In this document: positions 13,975 to 14,013 of the stretch, in pieces | How positions within the stretch are numbered: position 1 is the first letter of the stretch | Layout of the letters: each line of letters begins with the position of its first letter | Assembly: GCA_030150965.1 (NCBI GenBank) | Contig: JASLEW010000063.1 | Location: forward strand, 1 to 14,013 | DNA from: Thermoanaerobaculia bacterium | GTDB lineage: Bacteria; Acidobacteriota; Thermoanaerobaculia; Multivoradales; UBA5704 | DNA: 14,013 nt | Reading direction: 5' to 3' | The notes under the pieces: model-generated | Told to the model about the DNA's origin: nothing | Databases searched by the model: none | Seen by the model: the letters and a program-made list of their open reading frames with translations, nothing else | Program-made: the position numbers and the translations under genes

Positions 13975-14013
13975 GGTGTCGCCTTATCTCGTAAAGGTAG
14001 GTGTCGCTTGACA
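13975..14013 (-). repeat. IS21-family right terminal repeat with outward -35 box
   Basis: Inverted match to the left end, ending in TTGACA (14008-14013) on the plus strand, which is the outermost sequence. An outward -35 at this end is a known IS21 feature. Confidence 0.65.

Larger units (their letters stand above)
11667..14013 (+). mobile_element. IS21-family insertion sequence
   Basis: About 2.35 kb with istA and istB overlapping by ATGA and imperfect terminal inverted repeats. The left end starts TGTAGCGCGACC; the right end read inward starts TGTCAAGCGACA. An internal match TAAGGCGACACC lies at 11693-11704 and, inverted, at 13975-13986. TAGGTGTCGC is also repeated directly near the right end (13973-13982, 13998-14007), typical of IS21 multiple transposase sites. 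Both genes are intact. The target duplication cannot be checked because the window ends at the right terminus. Confidence 0.88.

Noticed and set aside
13973..14007. Direct repeats TAGGTGTCGC, considered as a CRISPR-like array
   Set aside because: Only two 10-bp copies, located in an IS end; they are transposase sites.

Overview
The window is about 14 kb of high-GC bacterial DNA. Codon use, a secreted lipoprotein of TPR-CHAT type, several small toxin-antitoxin style modules and a glutamyl-tRNA synthetase gene next to tRNA-Gln suggest a Gram-negative, Acidobacteriota-like genome. The phylum is an inference; no rRNA or clear phylum marker is present.

Region 1 (1-4972) is a divergent CHAT-protease locus. 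Leftward run a small protein gene and a CHAT/caspase-like gene cut by the left edge. Rightward runs a tightly coupled three-gene operon: an ECF-type sigma factor, a one-pass membrane protein likely to be its anti-sigma factor, and a 934-residue lipoprotein with TPR repeats and a CHAT domain that keeps its His/Cys dyad. This looks like an envelope-signalling module joining regulated transcription to two caspase-like proteases, and it is the best candidate here for an undescribed system.

Region 2 (5014-6691) holds a uracil-DNA glycosylase-like gene, a convergent small unknown gene and a VapBC toxin-antitoxin pair. A 22-bp promoter/operator-like sequence upstream of the glycosylase resembles the one upstream of vapB.

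Region 3 (6771-10663) is more housekeeping in character: tRNA-Gln(CUG) and gltX on the minus strand, a pair of tiny overlapping minus-strand genes, then an aldo/keto reductase and an NADP-binding F420-type reductase on the plus strand.

Region 4 (10615-14013) is damaged accessory DNA. An MNT nucleotidyltransferase antitoxin gene is followed by a HEPN gene cut to its first ~21 codons. A DUF4143-type AAA ATPase gene is interrupted by a complete-looking IS21-family element (istA/istB). The window ends exactly on the right terminus of that IS, at a perfect outward -35 hexamer.

No stretch longer than 300 bases lacks a gene. No CRISPR array, rRNA or replication origin was seen.
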